A stretch of DNA of 47,951 nt from Alicyclobacillus sp. SP_1 (GTDB lineage Bacteria; Bacillota; Bacilli; Alicyclobacillales; Alicyclobacillaceae), in contig NZ_JAMCCX010000021.1 of NCBI RefSeq assembly GCF_024706985.1, forward strand, positions 1 to 47,951. The letters run 5' to 3'. The notes below the pieces were generated by a model. The model saw nothing but the letters and a program-made list of their open reading frames with translations. It had not been told where the DNA came from and searched no databases. Every line of letters starts with the position of its first letter. The first letter of the stretch is position 1. Shown piece after piece: positions 25,411 through 34,712 of the stretch. Position numbers and translations under genes: made by a program.

Positions 25411-25464
25411 AGAGGAACGATTCGCTAGCGGGATCGGCCGAGAGTTTGAGAGGAGGCTTGGCAG

Positions 25465-26397
25465 ATGCCTATCAAATTGCCGACAGCTTTGCCCGCAAAG
25501 GCGGTGCTGGAGCGCGAGCATATCTTTGTGATGGATGAGGACCGTGCTTTTCATCAAGACATTCGCCCGCTACGCATTGCCATTTTGAATCTCATGCCGC
25601 GCAAGGAAGCCACGGAAACGCAGTTGTTGCGCCTTCTTGGCAATACCCCTTTGCAATTGGAGATTACCTTGCTGCGAATGGCTACGCATGAACCGAAAAA
25701 TACCGCCTTTGAGCATCTTGCACTTTTTTATTCGACGTTTGAACAAATGGAAGATAGCAACTTAGATGGTTTGATTATCACCGGGGCTCCGATAGAACAT
25801 TTGGACTACGAAGAAGTGGGTTACTGGCCGGAGTTAGCGCGCATCTTTGATTGGAGTAAGGAACACGTGACCTCCACCATGCATATCTGCTGGGGCGCGC
25901 AGGCGGGGTTGTACCACCACTACGGCATTCCTAAGTATCCTTTGGAGAACAAAATGTTTGGCATCTTTCAGCATCAAGTCCTCACGGAGACACCGCTGGT
26001 GCGCGGGTTTGATGAAGGGTTCATGGCCCCGCACTCGCGACATTCAGAAGTGCGCGCAGAAGATATTCGCCGCCATGATCAATTGGAAATTTTGGCGTCA
26101 TCCCGAGAAGCCGGAGTCTATGTGGTCGCCAATAAGAAGGGAACGCAAATTTTTGTCATGGGCCACTCCGAATACGATTGTCTGACGCTGGCAGAAGAAT
26201 ACCATCGGGACCGCGCGCGCGGATTGTCGGTTGATGTGCCAAAGAACTATTTTCCATCGGACGATCCGACACAAAAACCACTGCACAACTGGCGCTCGCA
26301 CGCGTATCTGCTCTACTCTAACTGGCTCAATTACTGTGTCTATCAGGAGACCCCGTATCACTGGGCTCAACATGTCAAAGCGGTGGAGCGTGCATAG
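25465..26397 (+). CDS. metA: Homoserine O-acetyltransferase (MetA family)
   Basis: Acylates homoserine in methionine synthesis. The 310-residue protein has the catalytic Cys142 in ICWGAQAG and the His/Glu of MGHSEYD at about 234-236. Residue 111 is Glu (TGAPIE); in characterised MetA proteins Glu111 selects acetyl-CoA while Gly111 selects succinyl-CoA, so EC 2.3.1.31 is the better call than succinyltransferase. AGGAGG precedes ATG 25465. No SAM riboswitch or T-box was found in the 60 bases between the terminator and the start. The VOC gene begins 4 bases after its stop. Confidence 0.9.
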   Translation: MPIKLPTALPAKAVLEREHIFVMDEDRAFHQDIRPLRIAILNLMPRKEATETQLLRLLGNTPLQLEITLLRMATHEPKNTAFEHLALFYSTFEQMEDSNLDGLIITGAPIEHLDYEEVGYWPELARIFDWSKEHVTSTMHICWGAQAGLYHHYGIPKYPLENKMFGIFQHQVLTETPLVRGFDEGFMAPHSRHSEVRAEDIRRHDQLEILASSREAGVYVVANKKGTQIFVMGHSEYDCLTLAEEYHRDRARGLSVDVPKNYFPSDDPTQKPLHNWRSHAYLLYSNWLNYCVYQETPYHWAQHVKAVERA

Positions 26398-26400
26398 GAG

Positions 26401-27309
26401 ATGTCGGAGTTTGTGGTCCGTTCGCACCTTCACTTTGACCATGTGGTTCACGTCGTCGAACTTCCAGAGGAAGTCGCTTTGCAGTGTGAACAGCGCTTTG
26501 GCTTTGTCACGGCGGCGGGGGGAGAGCATCCCGGCTTTGGGACGTACAACCGGCTTGCTTATTTCGGGTTGTCGTATCTTGAGTGGGTAGGTTTGAAATC
26601 TGCGGAAGTGGCCCGGGAGAGCGTCTTTGGTCGGCACGTATTGCACGGGCTGGCCAATGGAGGTGGGTCGCGGTGGTTTGCATTTCGAACTGACCGCATG
26701 GATAGCGTGGTGGCGGCATGGAGCAGACAAGGCTTAACTTACGTGGGCCCAGTTGCGGCCTCACGAACGCGCCCCGATGGTCGCGTGTTACGCTGGAGAA
26801 TGCTCTTCCCGAGGCGCCAAACCGCAGGATTAGAGCTGCCGTTTTTGATTGAATGGGAAGAGGACGACGAGACAAGATGGGCCTCTTTGGCCGGCACCAA
26901 CAAGGGTGGGGTGCGGACCTTCGGCAATTCTGCTCGCATTGTGGCGCTCACCCTCGGCCTTTGGAATGTGGAACTGTATCAGCAAGATTTCGAGAGGTAT
27001 TTCAACACGTCCTCGACTTTGCGGAAAGAAAGTACGAGGACAGCCGATTCGACTGGTTTAGTCCTAGACTGCGGTGGAATTTCTCTGTTTCTTCGCGCGC
27101 TCGATGGCTCTCCTTCGGACCGGCGCGACGAGGGTATGGGTGATGCTTCTGTGGCTCGGGAGCGGATAACTACAGTTCACTTTAGTGATGGAGAACAAGG
27201 TAGTTCGAGCCAGACGCTGTCGGCTCTGGGGCATGCGTCAGACTTCTTTGGTTCGAGGTATTGCCACGCGGAACCGTTCTCAAAGACTGCGGGGGTCTAC
27301 TCGCTTTAG
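26401..27309 (+). CDS. VOC (glyoxalase-fold) protein
   Basis: Protein of 302 residues. The start FDHVVHVVELPEEVALQCEQ and FGFVTAAGGEHPGFGTYNRL resemble the glyoxalase-like domain (Glyoxalase_3 group) in which two beta-alpha-beta-beta-beta units make a metal site; His in FDHVVHVV and Glu in YLEWVG are candidate ligands. Function unknown. It begins 4 bases after metA, so it is co-transcribed, though its last 80 residues look less conserved and low in complexity. The ATG 26401 has GGAG immediately before it, and GTG 26413 is an option. Its stop overlaps that of the converging kinase-like gene by a few bases. Confidence 0.7.
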   Translation: MSEFVVRSHLHFDHVVHVVELPEEVALQCEQRFGFVTAAGGEHPGFGTYNRLAYFGLSYLEWVGLKSAEVARESVFGRHVLHGLANGGGSRWFAFRTDRMDSVVAAWSRQGLTYVGPVAASRTRPDGRVLRWRMLFPRRQTAGLELPFLIEWEEDDETRWASLAGTNKGGVRTFGNSARIVALTLGLWNVELYQQDFERYFNTSSTLRKESTRTADSTGLVLDCGGISLFLRALDGSPSDRRDEGMGDASVARERITTVHFSDGEQGSSSQTLSALGHASDFFGSRYCHAEPFSKTAGVYSL

Positions 27310-28286
27310 CCAAAGGACAATTCGATGGCTCGCACGCAGCGGAGGAGCCGACGCCACTTGTCTGTCCACGGGCTAGCAGGCTGTTGCCAAATTGCTCGGT
27401 ACTCCCAGCCCATCATCATCAGGAGTGCGTCGGCAAGTTGGCAGAGGTACTGAAGTCGAAAGGTCGGCGAGGAGGTGTCCCATCCGGCCTGCTCGAGTGT
27501 CTGGCAGTAGAGTGTGTAAATGCTTTCGGCACCTTGCTTTTCAGGGAAATCCTGTACGAGGGTGGCAATGTCACGGGCTGGAGAGGCGTAACGAGCCGCC
27601 TCCCAGTCTACGAGCCGTAGCTGGTCGGTGTCTTGGACAATCCAATTGCCGCGGTGCGGGTCTCCATGAGTTATGGTCTTGCGGCCATCTAAGGAGCGCT
27701 GAAAGAGAGGTTCTAGTGCGTACCATCGTTGGCGAAAGCGGCGCGCCTCGCCAGTTGCAGCGTGTACGCCAGAAACGTCTTCAAGCGCTTTTGCTTCGTG
27801 TTCGATGATAGCAAAAGAGGACTCGCGCCATTCACTGCATTCCGCGTATGTCAGGCTTGGCAAGTAGCCGGCGCGGTGCCACTGTAGAGCGGACGATTCG
27901 TGACGGCTATGAAGTTCCGCCAGTGTTACAGCGCAGCGTTGAAACCACGAGAGCGTATGAGCTAGGGATTGACGGCGGCATTGGTTGGTAAGCGAAGGGC
28001 CACCATGAACGCTGAGAATTCCGGGAGTCTCTGCGCCTTCAAAGACGTGTACAATGTGCGGTGAGAAGTTTTGTAAGTGGGGAAGTACATGTTTCGCCAC
28101 GGTTTGTTCCGTATGTTGCGCCATCGTTAACTCCTTGTATACCCACGCTCTCTCTTCGAGTCCCCGCACAACCGTGCATTCGTGAACGGTCGCTTGGTGC
28201 GTGCCTTCCACGAGCCGCCAATCGGTCAGTGTCCATCCGGAGCTGTTCAGCCAATTCCTCAAACATTCCGGAATGATATCGGTCAT
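27306..28286 (-). CDS. Aminoglycoside phosphotransferase-like (APH) kinase
   Basis: Protein-kinase-fold small-molecule kinase, 326 residues. Catalytic loop ITHGDPHRGN (Asp and Asn ligands) and LVDWEAA (the metal-binding Asp corresponding to DFG) are intact. The N-lobe has VYKEL with a candidate ATP-binding Lys. The substrate could be choline, a sugar, an antibiotic or a coat-related molecule; members of this fold in spore formers include CotS/YutH-like proteins, but the fit is not close enough to name. The start is ATG 28286, about 9 bases after GAGGATGG; earlier Met codons lack spacing. Convergent with the VOC gene, with overlapping stops. Confidence 0.75.
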   Translation of the reverse strand: MTDIIPECLRNWLNSSGWTLTDWRLVEGTHQATVHECTVVRGLEERAWVYKELTMAQHTEQTVAKHVLPHLQNFSPHIVHVFEGAETPGILSVHGGPSLTNQCRRQSLAHTLSWFQRCAVTLAELHSRHESSALQWHRAGYLPSLTYAECSEWRESSFAIIEHEAKALEDVSGVHAATGEARRFRQRWYALEPLFQRSLDGRKTITHGDPHRGNWIVQDTDQLRLVDWEAARYASPARDIATLVQDFPEKQGAESIYTLYCQTLEQAGWDTSSPTFRLQYLCQLADALLMMMGWEYRAIWQQPASPWTDKWRRLLRCVRAIELSFG

Positions 28287-28422
28287 GTTCGCTTCCATCC
28301 TCGTTTGAGCCCTCACGGCCGCAAACTGCGGTCGTTTGGCAATAAAGTGCATGCGCAGGAGACGTGCATTGGTGAACCGAGCAAGAAAATGTTTCTATCG
28401 TGCACGGACTCCCGGTGTCATG

Positions 28423-28431
28423 TGGTATACT
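28423..28431 (+). promoter_or_regulatory. Extended -10 promoter of the small membrane protein
   Basis: TGG directly followed by TATACT (28426-28431) is an extended -10 element about 75 bases upstream of the next start. No good -35 was found. Confidence 0.4.
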
Positions 28432-28505
28432 GAGAAGATTCCAATAGAACGATGTCCTAGTTGTCCGCAGGTTGGTTAGAACAGTACAAGAGGAGGTTGA
28501 AAGAC

Positions 28506-28739
28506 ATGCATGCGTTGCTCATCGTCGTGCTCGTACTCCTCAGTTTGTTGGTCATATTCTTCGCTATTATCGCGTTTGTCGCGCTGTCTGTCTACTTTAC
28601 CTTGCAACCGATTCTCGATATCTTAGGGAAAATTGCAATGGTCGTGGGCTTCGCGGAGTTTGGTGAGCGACTGTTGTCTCGGCGTGCTCGAAAACGAGCA
28701 CAACGGCAGCGTTCCGATAGCGCACGATATCGTCAGTAG
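28506..28739 (+). CDS. Small single-pass membrane protein
   Basis: Protein of 77 residues: one long hydrophobic helix (residues 3-32, LLIVVLVLLSLLVIFFAI), a second weakly hydrophobic stretch, then a highly basic tail rich in Arg (RRARKRAQRQR). The ATG 28506 lies 9 bases after AGAGGAGG, a very strong site. It precedes helD by 27 bases on the same strand and may share its transcript. Not recognised; a membrane anchor or nucleic-acid-binding tail is possible. Confidence 0.6.
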   Translation: MHALLIVVLVLLSLLVIFFAIIAFVALSVYFTLQPILDILGKIAMVVGFAEFGERLLSRRARKRAQRQRSDSARYRQ

Positions 28740-28766
28740 TCTTTTCAGTCGCTGAGGAGGATACTG

Positions 28767-30896
28767 TTGGACGCATCAATCAAGTCACGACGCACAGATA
28801 CGGCCTCTCCACTCGTTGAAGAAGAGAATGCTCGACTGCAAAAGATTTTAAGAGAAGTAGACATCATGGTGGAAAAATGGGCAACTCTCCCCAAAGAATT
28901 TTCGGAAGACAGAAATGAACCTCAGACGGCAGATGAAGTCGCGAGTTTGGCAGTCGACCGAATTCGCGAACGACAATTGGAAGACTTGCGCGTGGTGGCC
29001 AGAGAGCCATACTTCGGTCGCCTTGATTTTCAAGAGGATGGGTCTTTGCGACCGGAAGTATTCTACATTGGCAAACGTGGTCTTAAGGCGCCAGAGACAG
29101 GCGAGCAACTTATCATGGATTGGCGTGCTCCGGCTGCCAGCCTTTTTTATTCGGCCAGCGGACAATCAAAAAATTCTTACAATGCACCCCAGGGTATCAT
29201 TGAGGGGACAGTCCACCGCAAGCGCAACATCGTCGTTCGCGAGCGAGTACTCGAACGAGTGGTGGACAGTTATGTTCTCGGGGAAGATTTTCTCGGCGTA
29301 CAAGACGAATTTTTGCTGTATCGATTACAGGAAGGTCGAGACCATCGCTTGCGCGATATTGTTTCGACCATTCAGTCTGAACAGGACGCCATCATCCGTG
29401 CTCCACGCCAGTCGGCCATCGTCATTCAAGGTGTGGCGGGCAGTGGCAAGACGACCGTCGCGCTCCATCGCCTCGCTTATTTGATTTATCAGCATCCAGA
29501 ACAACTGGACACGCGAAGAATGGTCATCTTTGCACCGAGTGAAATGTTTGTAGACTACATTTCTGAGGTTTTGCCCGAACTGGGTGTGGGTGGCATTCAG
29601 CAGACGACGTTTGCCGCATTTGCATGGACTCAATTGAGCGGTGTTGTTCGGCGGACCGATGACGTCAAGCATCTGCCTAAGCCGCTCGATGGTCATGAAG
29701 CAGAATGGGACGGTAAAATGGATGTCGTCTTTGCAAAGAGTCGGGCTTCCTTCTTGAGGCAGATCGACGCAGTCGTTCAGGAGATTGAGCAGCGGGCCGT
29801 TCCTCAGATTGATTTTGAACCGTGGGCCGGCACAATTCTCTCCTACAACGAAGTTCACACGTGGTTTACTGTGGACTATGCTAGGTACCCGTTGGCTCAT
29901 CGGATCGAGCGGACGCTTGGCCGAATCAAGCGTTGGGTAGACATTCAATACCGGGCTAAGCGAGATGACGATGTTGGCAAGGCGGTGCGCAAGCAAGCTC
30001 AATCGAGATTGCGGTCCTACAGCAAGTTGTGGCCACAGATATCCCTCATGGAGCTGTATCAATCAGCCCAGCCGATGGCCTGGGTTTCTCAACGTCGAGA
30101 CGGCAAACCTGGTAGCAAAAGCCTGCCTACCGTGGCGACGGAAGATTTGGCCCCGCTCTTGTACCTACAGGCGCTCTTGTATGGCATTCGCCCCGACGCA
30201 ACGTTTCAACATGTTGTGCTCGATGAAGCACAAGACGTTTCTCCGGCACAGATGCAGGTATTGCGTCTCTATTGCCCAAGCGATTCGTTTACCATATTGG
30301 GCGATCTCGCTCAAAGCATCCATACACAATCTGGCATTGAACAGTGGTCTGAATTTTTAGATCTGTTTCCAGTAGAGAAAGCGATGCAGTTTTCACTCGC
30401 CGTCAGCTATCGGTCCACGATGGAAATCATTGAAGTCGCCAATCGCTCACTGAAGGCATATCCGGATTTACCGCAGGCCACGCCCGTGTATCGAAGCGGC
30501 GAGCCAGTCATGGAAAGGCACGTCGAGGAAACGGACCGTCTGTCTGAGGCGGTGCGCGAGGTCATGCGCCTCCATTCCTGCGGATGTCGCACCCTGGCGG
30601 TACTGTGTCAGAGCGAATGGGACGTTAGATCCTATGCCGACGCAATGCAACAGGCTGGCCTTGTGACGCATGCCATCACGGCCGAGCACCACGCTTATGA
30701 GGGTGGCATCTCGGTGCTACCGGTGTCTATGGCAAAAGGTCTGGAATTTGATGGTGTGGTTTTGGTCGATGCGGATGCCACACGCTACCCTCTCACAAAG
30801 CGAAACGCCAAGCTCCTGTACGTCGCCTGCACGCGAGCGCTTCACCATCTTGCTGTGTTGTATTCGGGAGAAGAGACTTCGCTTCTGCGACCGTGA
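28767..30896 (+). CDS. helD: HelD-type UvrD-like ATPase (RNA polymerase recycling factor)
   Basis: Superfamily 1 motor of 709 residues. Walker A is GVAGSGKTTVALHRLAYLIY at about residue 222; Walker B is VVLDEAQDVSPAQMQ near 486; motif IV-VI segments SYRSTMEI, MAKGLEFDGVVLVDAD and CTRALHHL are all present. The N-terminal 200 residues are long and charged (coiled-coil arm), as in Bacillus HelD, which removes stalled RNA polymerase from DNA. The length is close to B. subtilis HelD (about 770). The start is TTG 28767 after GAGGAGG; no other Met fits. No damage seen. Confidence 0.85.
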   Translation: MDASIKSRRTDTASPLVEEENARLQKILREVDIMVEKWATLPKEFSEDRNEPQTADEVASLAVDRIRERQLEDLRVVAREPYFGRLDFQEDGSLRPEVFYIGKRGLKAPETGEQLIMDWRAPAASLFYSASGQSKNSYNAPQGIIEGTVHRKRNIVVRERVLERVVDSYVLGEDFLGVQDEFLLYRLQEGRDHRLRDIVSTIQSEQDAIIRAPRQSAIVIQGVAGSGKTTVALHRLAYLIYQHPEQLDTRRMVIFAPSEMFVDYISEVLPELGVGGIQQTTFAAFAWTQLSGVVRRTDDVKHLPKPLDGHEAEWDGKMDVVFAKSRASFLRQIDAVVQEIEQRAVPQIDFEPWAGTILSYNEVHTWFTVDYARYPLAHRIERTLGRIKRWVDIQYRAKRDDDVGKAVRKQAQSRLRSYSKLWPQISLMELYQSAQPMAWVSQRRDGKPGSKSLPTVATEDLAPLLYLQALLYGIRPDATFQHVVLDEAQDVSPAQMQVLRLYCPSDSFTILGDLAQSIHTQSGIEQWSEFLDLFPVEKAMQFSLAVSYRSTMEIIEVANRSLKAYPDLPQATPVYRSGEPVMERHVEETDRLSEAVREVMRLHSCGCRTLAVLCQSEWDVRSYADAMQQAGLVTHAITAEHHAYEGGISVLPVSMAKGLEFDGVVLVDADATRYPLTKRNAKLLYVACTRALHHLAVLYSGEETSLLRP

Positions 30897-31055
30897 CTGG
30901 TCGTGGTTTTGACGGGCAGCGCGGTCTCGGTTCGACTGTATCTTTTAGCATAGTGTCTTCAATTGTCACAAGTCTCTATGCACCTGCCCGATCTCGCTGT
31001 GAAATGGGTACATAGTCTAAAGGGAAAACACTCTGCTTTCAAGGAGGTGGATGCA

Positions 31056-31376
31056 ATGCATCCTCTGTATCACCAGGCCGTAAGGTTGCAAGGACAGTCT
31101 GTGCACGTTCATCATGTCAGTGGTCATGTATACCATGGACTCCTGCAGTCGGTCACGCCGCATGGGATTTACTTACTCCCGTATCGCCCGGGAACTCGGT
31201 TGACGTCGTCGTCGGCGCACAAGACTCCGGTTTTGCATGCAGTAGACGGGCAGAGCGATAGCGGAGCAGTAGAACAAGACGTTTCTGCAGAATTGGTGTT
31301 TTTCCCAGCGCTATTTTTTGGTTTTGGTGCTTTGACCGGGCTCGCTGCTGGCTCTGCTCTGGCATATGCTTGGTAA
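31056..31376 (+). CDS. Small Sm-like protein, paralogue of the one at 23225
   Basis: Protein of 106 residues. Residues 10-47 (QGQSVHVHHVSGHVYHGLLQ, then SVTPHGIYLLPY) align with the protein at 23225, and both continue ..RLT, a variable acidic linker, then a hydrophobic end: here VFFPALFFGFGALTGLAAGS and a final Trp. The tail is Gly/Ala-rich here and Trp-rich there. The DUF2642 protein at 12219 shares the wider fold, so there are three in the window. The start ATG 31056 follows AAGGAGG; the upstream part of the frame is not translated. Monocistronic, ended by a strong terminator. Function unknown. Confidence 0.7.
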   Translation: MHPLYHQAVRLQGQSVHVHHVSGHVYHGLLQSVTPHGIYLLPYRPGTRLTSSSAHKTPVLHAVDGQSDSGAVEQDVSAELVFFPALFFGFGALTGLAAGSALAYAW

Positions 31377-31386
31377 CTTTTTTGTT

Positions 31387-31419
31387 CCGCTCATTCTTGA
31401 AAAGGATGAGCGGTTTTTT
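31387..31419 (+). terminator. Rho-independent terminator of the small Sm-like gene
   Basis: CCGCTCAT (31387-31394) pairs with ATGAGCGG (31406-31413), followed by six T. It starts 10 bases after the stop codon. Confidence 0.9.
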
Positions 31420-31524
31420 GAATTTGTATCATAACACAGATGGACGATGCGTAAGGATTGTGGTACAAATATATTTAGATTCGTAAGAGACTTCTGTTTT
31501 TTCGTGAAAGGGGCTGCGGGCCGT

Positions 31525-33474
31525 ATGGATGCTAACAAAATGGATACCCTGCTGCAAGAACAGCGGACATTTCATCCACCCGATGACTTTCAAGTCAAGG
31601 CGAATTTTAATAATCCAGACATTTACGAGTCTGCACTTCGTGACCCAGAATCCTATTGGTCGGAACAAGCGCAGCACCTCTCTTGGTTCACTCCTTATGA
31701 AAGCGTTTGCGACTGGAATCCTCCCCATGCAGAGTGGTTTTCGGGAGGGCAGCTCAATGCTGCGTACAACTGTGTCGATCGACACTTGACCGATGGGCGA
31801 AAGAACAAGGCGGCCATCATCTGGGAAGGTGAGCCAGGCGACCGCCTTGTGTTGACTTACGACATGCTCGCCCGCGAAGTCAACCGGGCAGCTCGCATGC
31901 TCAAAGACCTCGGCGTAGAACGTGGAGACCGGGTGACCATCTATCTCCCGATGATTCCTGAACTGCCAATCTCCTTATTGGCCTGTGCCAAAATTGGTGC
32001 GATTCACTCAGTTGTGTTTGGCGGATTCTCGGCCAAAGCGCTGCATGAACGAATTGTCGATGCGGATGCAAAAATTCTCATCACGGCGGATGGAGGGTAT
32101 CGGCGCGGAAATGTGATTCCGCTGAAGGCGAATGCAGATGAAGCAGTCGAGGACACCGGGATCGACACAGTACTCGTCGTCAAGCGCGTGGGGGCTGCCG
32201 CGAATGCTTCGATGAAAGCCGGACGCGATGTTTGGTGGCATGAGATAAGTCAGAGCACTTCTGCTGCGCCTCTTGCCGCGGAGGCGATGAATTCTGAGGA
32301 TATTCTTTACCTTCTCTATACCTCGGGCACAACGGGAAAACCGAAAGGCATCGTCCATACGACGGGCGGATATTTGGTTGGGGCCAATACGTCCATGCGC
32401 AGCGTCTTCGACCTTAAAGACGACGACGTGTTTTTTTGCACTGCAGATATTGGTTGGGTGACCGGGCATACATATCTTGTCTATGGGCCTCTGTCTGCAG
32501 GAGCCACGACGGTCATGTACGAGGGGTCTCCTGATTACCCCACGAGAGATCGATATTGGGATATTTGCGAACGGTACGGTGTGACGATTCTCTACACCGC
32601 ACCCACGTCTATTCGAATGTTTATGAAGTGGGGAAGCTCGCATGTGGAGCAGCACGACCTCTCCCAATTGAGGCTACTTGGAAGTGTCGGTGAGCCCATC
32701 AATCCGGAGGCGTGGATGTGGTATCACGAGCACATTGGTCACGGGCGTTGTCCCATCGTCGATACGTGGTGGCAGACAGAAACCGGATGCGCTATGATTG
32801 CGCCTCTGCCTGGACTGACCGTCACGAAACCCGGGTCTGCGACGCGTCCGGTGCCCGGCATTGACGCGGATGTCGTGGATGAAGAAGGAAACTCAGTAGC
32901 ACCAGGGAATGGTGGTTACTTGGTGATTCGCAAGCCATGGCCTTCGATGCTGCGAACCGTTTGGGGTGATGACGAACGCTTTCGAAAGACATATTTCGGG
33001 AAGTTCGACGGGGTTTATTTACCCGGAGACGGGGCCCACAAAGATAAAGATGGATATATATGGATTTTAGGTCGGATGGATGACGTCATCAATGTTTCGG
33101 GTCATCGTATCGGAACGGCGGAGATTGAAAGTGCGCTTGTTTCACACCCGGCGGTCGCCGAAGCAGCAGTCATAGGTCGCGCTGACGAGTTGAAAGGTCA
33201 GGCGATTACTGCCTTCGTGACGGTGCGAGAGGGAGTGACCACAAGCGACGAACTTGTGACGGAATTGAAAAAGCACGTTGTCGACAAAATTGGTGCCATG
33301 GCGCGTCCGGAAGAAATTCTGTTTGCGGCAGAGTTGCCAAAGACACGAAGTGCGAAGATTATGCGCCGACTCTTGCGCGATATTGCCGAAGGTCGGGTAC
33401 TCGGCGACACCACGACTTTGGCCGATCCGTCCGTTGTCGATGTGTTGCAGGCGCAATACAAAGAAGCTGATTGA
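31525..33474 (+). CDS. acsA: Acetyl-CoA synthetase
   Basis: Converts acetate, ATP and CoA to acetyl-CoA (EC 6.2.1.1). The adenylate-forming core [11 protein letters not shown] lies near residue 265, WWQTETG near 415, and [22 protein letters not shown] mark the C-terminal domain. The catalytic, acetylation-controlled Lys is in [11 protein letters not shown] close to the end; most relatives have SGK where this has SAK. Length 649, usual for AcsA. ATG 31525 is chosen over the upstream start at 31447 because it follows AAAGGGG and gives the family's normal N-terminus. It is a single gene between the Sm-like gene's terminator and the toxin-antitoxin pair. Confidence 0.92.
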   Translation: MDANKMDTLLQEQRTFHPPDDFQVKANFNNPDIYESALRDPESYWSEQAQHLSWFTPYESVCDWNPPHAEWFSGGQLNAAYNCVDRHLTDGRKNKAAIIWEGEPGDRLVLTYDMLAREVNRAARMLKDLGVERGDRVTIYLPMIPELPISLLACAKIGAIHSVVFGGFSAKALHERIVDADAKILITADGGYRRGNVIPLKANADEAVEDTGIDTVLVVKRVGAAANASMKAGRDVWWHEISQSTSAAPLAAEAMNSEDILYLLYTSGTTGKPKGIVHTTGGYLVGANTSMRSVFDLKDDDVFFCTADIGWVTGHTYLVYGPLSAGATTVMYEGSPDYPTRDRYWDICERYGVTILYTAPTSIRMFMKWGSSHVEQHDLSQLRLLGSVGEPINPEAWMWYHEHIGHGRCPIVDTWWQTETGCAMIAPLPGLTVTKPGSATRPVPGIDADVVDEEGNSVAPGNGGYLVIRKPWPSMLRTVWGDDERFRKTYFGKFDGVYLPGDGAHKDKDGYIWILGRMDDVINVSGHRIGTAEIESALVSHPAVAEAAVIGRADELKGQAITAFVTVREGVTTSDELVTELKKHVVDKIGAMARPEEILFAAELPKTRSAKIMRRLLRDIAEGRVLGDTTTLADPSVVDVLQAQYKEAD

Positions 33475-33604
33475 GCACATCTTGCTTCTCTCTGTATTCG
33501 GATTGGAGGTGATGGTCTTCCTGGCAGTTCAAGCCACACGAGAACAATCGTACTCAATGTGAATGCACTTTGTGGTAAACCGACTGATCCTACCCTTAAG
33601 CACC

Positions 33605-33916
33605 CTAGGCTTGTCCGCTTTGTTTCAATGCCTCATATCGTCGCTCTGCTTCCTGATAGAAATTCTCATGACTGCCCACCATAAACACAACGCACCGGTT
33701 CAGTTCTTCACGAACAACGTAAGCGGCCCGATACGCTCCACCAGGAGCGGAGAATTCAAGGCTCCGTACGCCGTTTAGCTTGCTGGATAGGGTATGACCG
33801 GCATATGGGTCGGTTTTGAGCTTTGCCAAAGCCTGCGCTGCCTTTTTCATCTCAACCCTATCCAAACTTGAAAAGTCTTTATCGGCTTTCTTGGTCAATC
33901 GGATGTCATACGTCAT
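33605..33916 (-). CDS. RelE/ParE-family toxin
   Basis: Toxin of 103 residues: N-terminal YDIRLTKKADKDFSSLDRVEM, a Gly-Val-Arg turn (LNGVRSLEFSAPGGAYRAAYVV) that forms the beta sheet core with Arg/Tyr pairs typical of RelE, and VFMVGSHENFYQEAERR near the C-terminus. Type II toxins of this fold cleave mRNA on the ribosome (RelE) or act on gyrase (ParE); the His-rich end does not decide between them. Its ATG overlaps the antitoxin stop (ATGA), so the two are translationally coupled. Downstream (minus strand) lies acsA in opposite orientation. Confidence 0.85.
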   Translation of the reverse strand: MTYDIRLTKKADKDFSSLDRVEMKKAAQALAKLKTDPYAGHTLSSKLNGVRSLEFSAPGGAYRAAYVVREELNRCVVFMVGSHENFYQEAERRYEALKQSGQA

Positions 33917-34173
33917 TCGTCGATTGAAATCCCTTCACGCTTCAGAATGTCATCGAGTGCAATGGTTTCGCCCACGTCATCTTCTCGAATTGCTTCCTTA
34001 GCCAGTGCATCAAACGGGTTCTCCGTTCGAACAATGCGTACTCCATCTTCTTCGGGCTGGAGAAAGAACACATCCCCTGGTTGTGCGTGTAGCGCCTCAC
34101 GAACACTGCGAGGAAGTGTTAAGCGGCCTTTATCATCTAAACGAACCGATATTGGTTTAAGGATAGACATCAT
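33913..34173 (-). CDS. AbrB/MazE-type antitoxin
   Basis: Antitoxin of 86 residues. Residues 5-45 form the swapped-hairpin beta barrel of SpoVT-AbrB proteins (RLDDKGRLTLPRSVREAL), which binds DNA. The C-terminal half (ENPFDALAKEAIREDDVGE) is acidic, as in segments that wrap the toxin. GGGAGG precedes ATG 34173; ATG 34170 in the next codon has better spacing. The operator palindrome at 34183-34201 overlies the start of its transcript, consistent with autoregulation. Pairing AbrB-type antitoxin with RelE-type toxin is known but less common than RelB. Confidence 0.85.
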   Translation of the reverse strand: MMSILKPISVRLDDKGRLTLPRSVREALHAQPGDVFFLQPEEDGVRIVRTENPFDALAKEAIREDDVGETIALDDILKREGISIDE

Positions 34174-34182
34174 AAACCTCCC

Positions 34183-34201
34183 TAGTGGGATGATCCCACT
34201 A
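34183..34201. promoter_or_regulatory. Operator of the toxin-antitoxin pair
   Basis: TAGTGGGA-TGA-TCCCACTA is a perfect 8-bp-arm palindrome. It lies between TATAAT (minus strand, 34203-34208) and the antitoxin start, so a bound antitoxin would block transcription. Confidence 0.75.
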
Positions 34202-34202
34202 C

Positions 34203-34208
34203 ATTATA
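34203..34208 (-). promoter_or_regulatory. -10 element of the toxin-antitoxin promoter
   Basis: The minus strand reads TATAAT at 34208-34203. No good -35 was found at 17 bp, so activity rests on the perfect -10. Confidence 0.5.
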
Positions 34209-34257
34209 CACGAATTCGATACGTTGAATACATGACCCATTAACAATCGCCAGTTAG

Positions 34258-34376
34258 AGGGGATGAATCCCTGTTAATGTTTTATCCCCTGGCTTTGGAT
34301 GATGGACTTCTCTGCTCCGTCAAGGCCTTGCGAGCATGTCCTCGGCTAAGCCTCCAGTATTCCACGAGCCTTGACG
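34258..34376. other. Intergenic region with two inverted repeats
   Basis: AGGGGAT (34258-34264) and ATCCCCT (34284-34290) pair; CGTCAAGGC (34318-34326) and GCCTTGACG (34368-34376) pair over 9 bp. The 34209-34540 gap between the toxin-antitoxin pair and tRNA-Leu has no open frame of note. The hairpins could be terminators, RNA structure or decayed elements; direction is not clear. Confidence 0.45.
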
Positions 34377-34547
34377 AATGACAGCCAATTATTGACCCGT
34401 AAACAACATTTATGATATTCCATGCGGATGGTTTACCTGAGACGCTGTAGAGATTCCTTTTCGCCGTCCGAGAGGCAAATCACATTCGATCATCCCGTAC
34501 CTCATTCACTGCTTTTTTCGGTCTTGCCATATGACAAATACGTGAAA

Positions 34548-34577
34548 TTGACATCGCACGTCCCGCCGTGATACAGT
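34548..34577 (+). promoter_or_regulatory. Promoter of tRNA-Leu
   Basis: TTGACA (34548-34553) and TACAGT (34572-34577) with 18 bp between them, 13 bases before the tRNA 5' end. The -35 is perfect. Confidence 0.7.
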
Positions 34578-34589
34578 GTTGCCAGTTAT

Positions 34590-34675
34590 GCCGGAGTGGC
34601 GGAATGGCAGACGCTAGCGACTTAAAATCGCTTGCTCGAAAGGGCGTGCGGGTTCGAGTCCCGCCTTCGGCACCA
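34590..34675 (+). tRNA. tRNA-Leu(UAA)
   Basis: 86-nt class II tRNA with CCA encoded. The acceptor stem GCCGGAG pairs with CTTCGGC; the anticodon arm AGCGA-CTTAAAA-TCGCT gives anticodon UAA (Leu); the long variable arm (TGCTCGAAAGGGCGT) and T arm GCGGGTTCGAGTCCCGC are regular. Confidence 0.97.
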
Positions 34676-34712
34676 TTACACGACGGAATTTTGGATTTGG
34701 CGTATTGGATGG

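Noticed and set aside
25411-25464. SAM or T-box riboswitch ahead of metA
   Set aside because: Only about 54 bases remain after the terminator, too short, and no T-box sequence is present.
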